This document shows, in pieces, positions 62,882 to 64,000 of a stretch of 64,000 bases of DNA. Positions within the stretch are counted from its first letter, which is position 1, and every line of letters starts with the position of its first letter. The DNA is taken from the NCBI GenBank assembly GCA_902619165.1, contig CACNDI010000007.1:1-64000 (forward strand). Direction: 5' to 3'. The notes beneath the pieces are model-generated. The model had not been told where the DNA came from and did not search any database. It saw nothing but the letters and a program-made list of their open reading frames with translations. The translations under genes and the position numbers were made by a program. This stretch comes from an uncultured Alphaproteobacteria bacterium. Its GTDB lineage: Bacteria; Pseudomonadota; Alphaproteobacteria; Rhodobacterales; Rhodobacteraceae.

Positions 62882-64000
62882 TTATTTAGAAAAATCTGGA
62901 TAAGCTTCAATTCCCAGCTCTGTCTTATCAAGACCCTCTACTTCACTTTCTTCACTTACTTTTGCGCCCATCAGCATATCCAAGATCATCCAAGCGATAT
63001 ACGAAACGATAAAAGTGAATACGCAGATGGATACCGTGCCCAGTAATTGGGTCCCAAACGAAGCATCCGAATTAGAAAGGACTACAGCAAGAGTTCCCCA
63101 GATGCCGGCTATACCGTGTACTGATATGGCGCCAACTACATCGTCTATCTTTAGTCTATCGAGTAAGGGTACTGAGAATACAATAATTACTCCACCGATA
63201 GCACCTATTATTGTAGCAAGTCCCAATGAAGGCATCAGAGGTTCAGCGGTTATTGACACGAGACCTGCTAACGCGCCGTTTAATACCATGGTCAAGTCAG
63301 CTTTGCCATACATAATTTGGGTTAAAATAAGAGCTGCGACTGCACCACCGGCAGCTGCCGTATTAGTGTTTGCAAATATTCTTGATACATCAGCAACATC
63401 TCCAATTGTCCCCATAGCTAGTTGTGAACCGCCATTGAAACCAAACCATCCTAACCAGAGTATAAACATTCCTAGTGTTGCAAGTGGCAAGTTCGAACCA
63501 GGCATTGGTATGACGGACCCATCATCTTTATATCTTCCATGTCTGGCACCAATTACCATTGCACCCGCTAAAGCAGCTGCAGCGCCAGTTGCATGCACGA
63601 CTGTTGATCCAGCAAAATCTGAAAAACCAGCTTCTGAGAGCCAACCGCCACCCCACTGCCATGAAGCGCTAATTGGGTAAAATATCCCTGTTAAGACGAT
63701 GGTGAAGATCAAAAAGGGCCAAAGCTTTACACGCTCCGCTACAGTGCCAGAAACTATTGAGGCAGTAGCGGCACAAAACATTAGTTGAAAGAAAAAATCA
63801 GACCCAACCGAGGCATATGTTAAGTCGACGCCATCAGCACCAACACCAGCTGGCTCTAGACCCGTTAGCGAGAAACCTCCCATCCATCCGTCTATAATCC
63901 AACCATCTCCGGGATACATTAAGTTAAATCCTACAATGAAATAGGCGATTGACGCGAGAGAGAACAGCGCAACATTCTTTAAAAGTTGTGTAGATGCATT
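62882..64000 (-). CDS. amtB: Ammonium transporter AmtB (start beyond the right edge)
   Basis: The open frame runs off the right end; the last visible upstream residues are NASTQLLKNVALFSLASIAY, so the ATG at 63919 is internal. Visible segments GWFGFNGGSQLAMG, VHATGAAAALAGAMVIG and SVHGIAGIWGTLAVVL are Amt/Rh signatures; the pore histidines are VH in VVHATG and SVHG. It conducts ammonium across the inner membrane. A glnK gene often sits beside amtB, but would lie outside the window. Confidence 0.94.
   Translation of the reverse strand, partial: NASTQLLKNVALFSLASIAYFIVGFNLMYPGDGWIIDGWMGGFSLTGLEPAGVGADGVDLTYASVGSDFFFQLMFCAATASIVSGTVAERVKLWPFLIFTIVLTGIFYPISASWQWGGGWLSEAGFSDFAGSTVVHATGAAAALAGAMVIGARHGRYKDDGSVIPMPGSNLPLATLGMFILWLGWFGFNGGSQLAMGTIGDVADVSRIFANTNTAAAGGAVAALILTQIMYGKADLTMVLNGALAGLVSITAEPLMPSLGLATIIGAIGGVIIVFSVPLLDRLKIDDVVGAISVHGIAGIWGTLAVVLSNSDASFGTQLLGTVSICVFTFIVSYIAWMILDMLMGAKVSEESEVEGLDKTELGIEAYPDFSK

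Overview
The window reads as chromosomal DNA of a low-GC, gene-dense, marine-type alphaproteobacterium. A streamlined member of the Rhodobacterales is my best guess. This is an inference from gene families and order (phoR-pstSCAB-phoU-phoB, phnCDEE plus a hexapeptide protein, phnGHIJKLN plus a DUF1045 protein, plcP-agt lipid remodelling, a DppD/F fusion) and from AT-rich codon use. gyrB at the right end argues against a plasmid. I saw no rRNA, tRNA, CRISPR array or complete insertion sequence. Layout: (1) 1-8.4 kb holds the end of a plcP gene, an agt-type glycosyltransferase, and the leftward block phoR, pstS, pstC, pstA, pstB, phoU, phoB. (2) 8.4-14.4 kb holds an arsenate-detoxification pair (arsJ with a dedicated GAPDH), an aldehyde dehydrogenase, a DMT permease and an iron-type alcohol dehydrogenase. 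(3) 14.5-20.9 kb holds the phosphonate importer phnCDEE, a small exported protein of unknown role, a hexapeptide acyltransferase and a first PhnM-family hydrolase. (4) 20.9-31.2 kb holds a ChrA-type transporter, a Sel1-repeat protein, the complete C-P lyase set phnGHIJKLN, a DUF1045 protein, a second phnM and a GpdQ/CpdA-like phosphodiesterase. (5) 31.2-36.3 kb is a sparse accessory stretch with small unknown genes and a roughly 250-bp direct duplication that carries promoter-like sites, then an acyltransferase, a second agt and a full plcP. (6) 36.7-46.2 kb holds a second phosphonate-type importer (phnD-phnC-phnE), a methyltransferase, an AqpS-like channel, a TIM-barrel isomerase and the ugpBAEC glycerol-3-phosphate importer. 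(7) 46.4-64 kb is ordinary chromosome: a kinase-like protein, a SixA-like phosphatase, a peptide-type ABC importer, pncB, a TauE/SafE transporter, cysK, gyrB, a DMT permease, HU and a truncated amtB. How it works together: the first 46 kb is almost a whole phosphate-starvation programme in one place. Pst takes up phosphate, two Phn importers take up phosphonates, C-P lyase releases the phosphate, Ugp and the phosphodiesterase harvest phosphodiesters, PlcP and Agt replace phospholipids with glycolipids, and ArsJ/GAPDH deals with arsenate that enters through phosphate transporters. About ten transcription units begin with PHO-box-like arrays of 7-nt half-sites repeated every 11 nt, which suggests one PhoB regulon. 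A second recurring feature is a stem-loop between each ABC substrate-binding-protein gene and the next gene of its operon, seen in all five ABC operons. All functions are assigned from sequence motifs and family knowledge; nothing was searched or computed.
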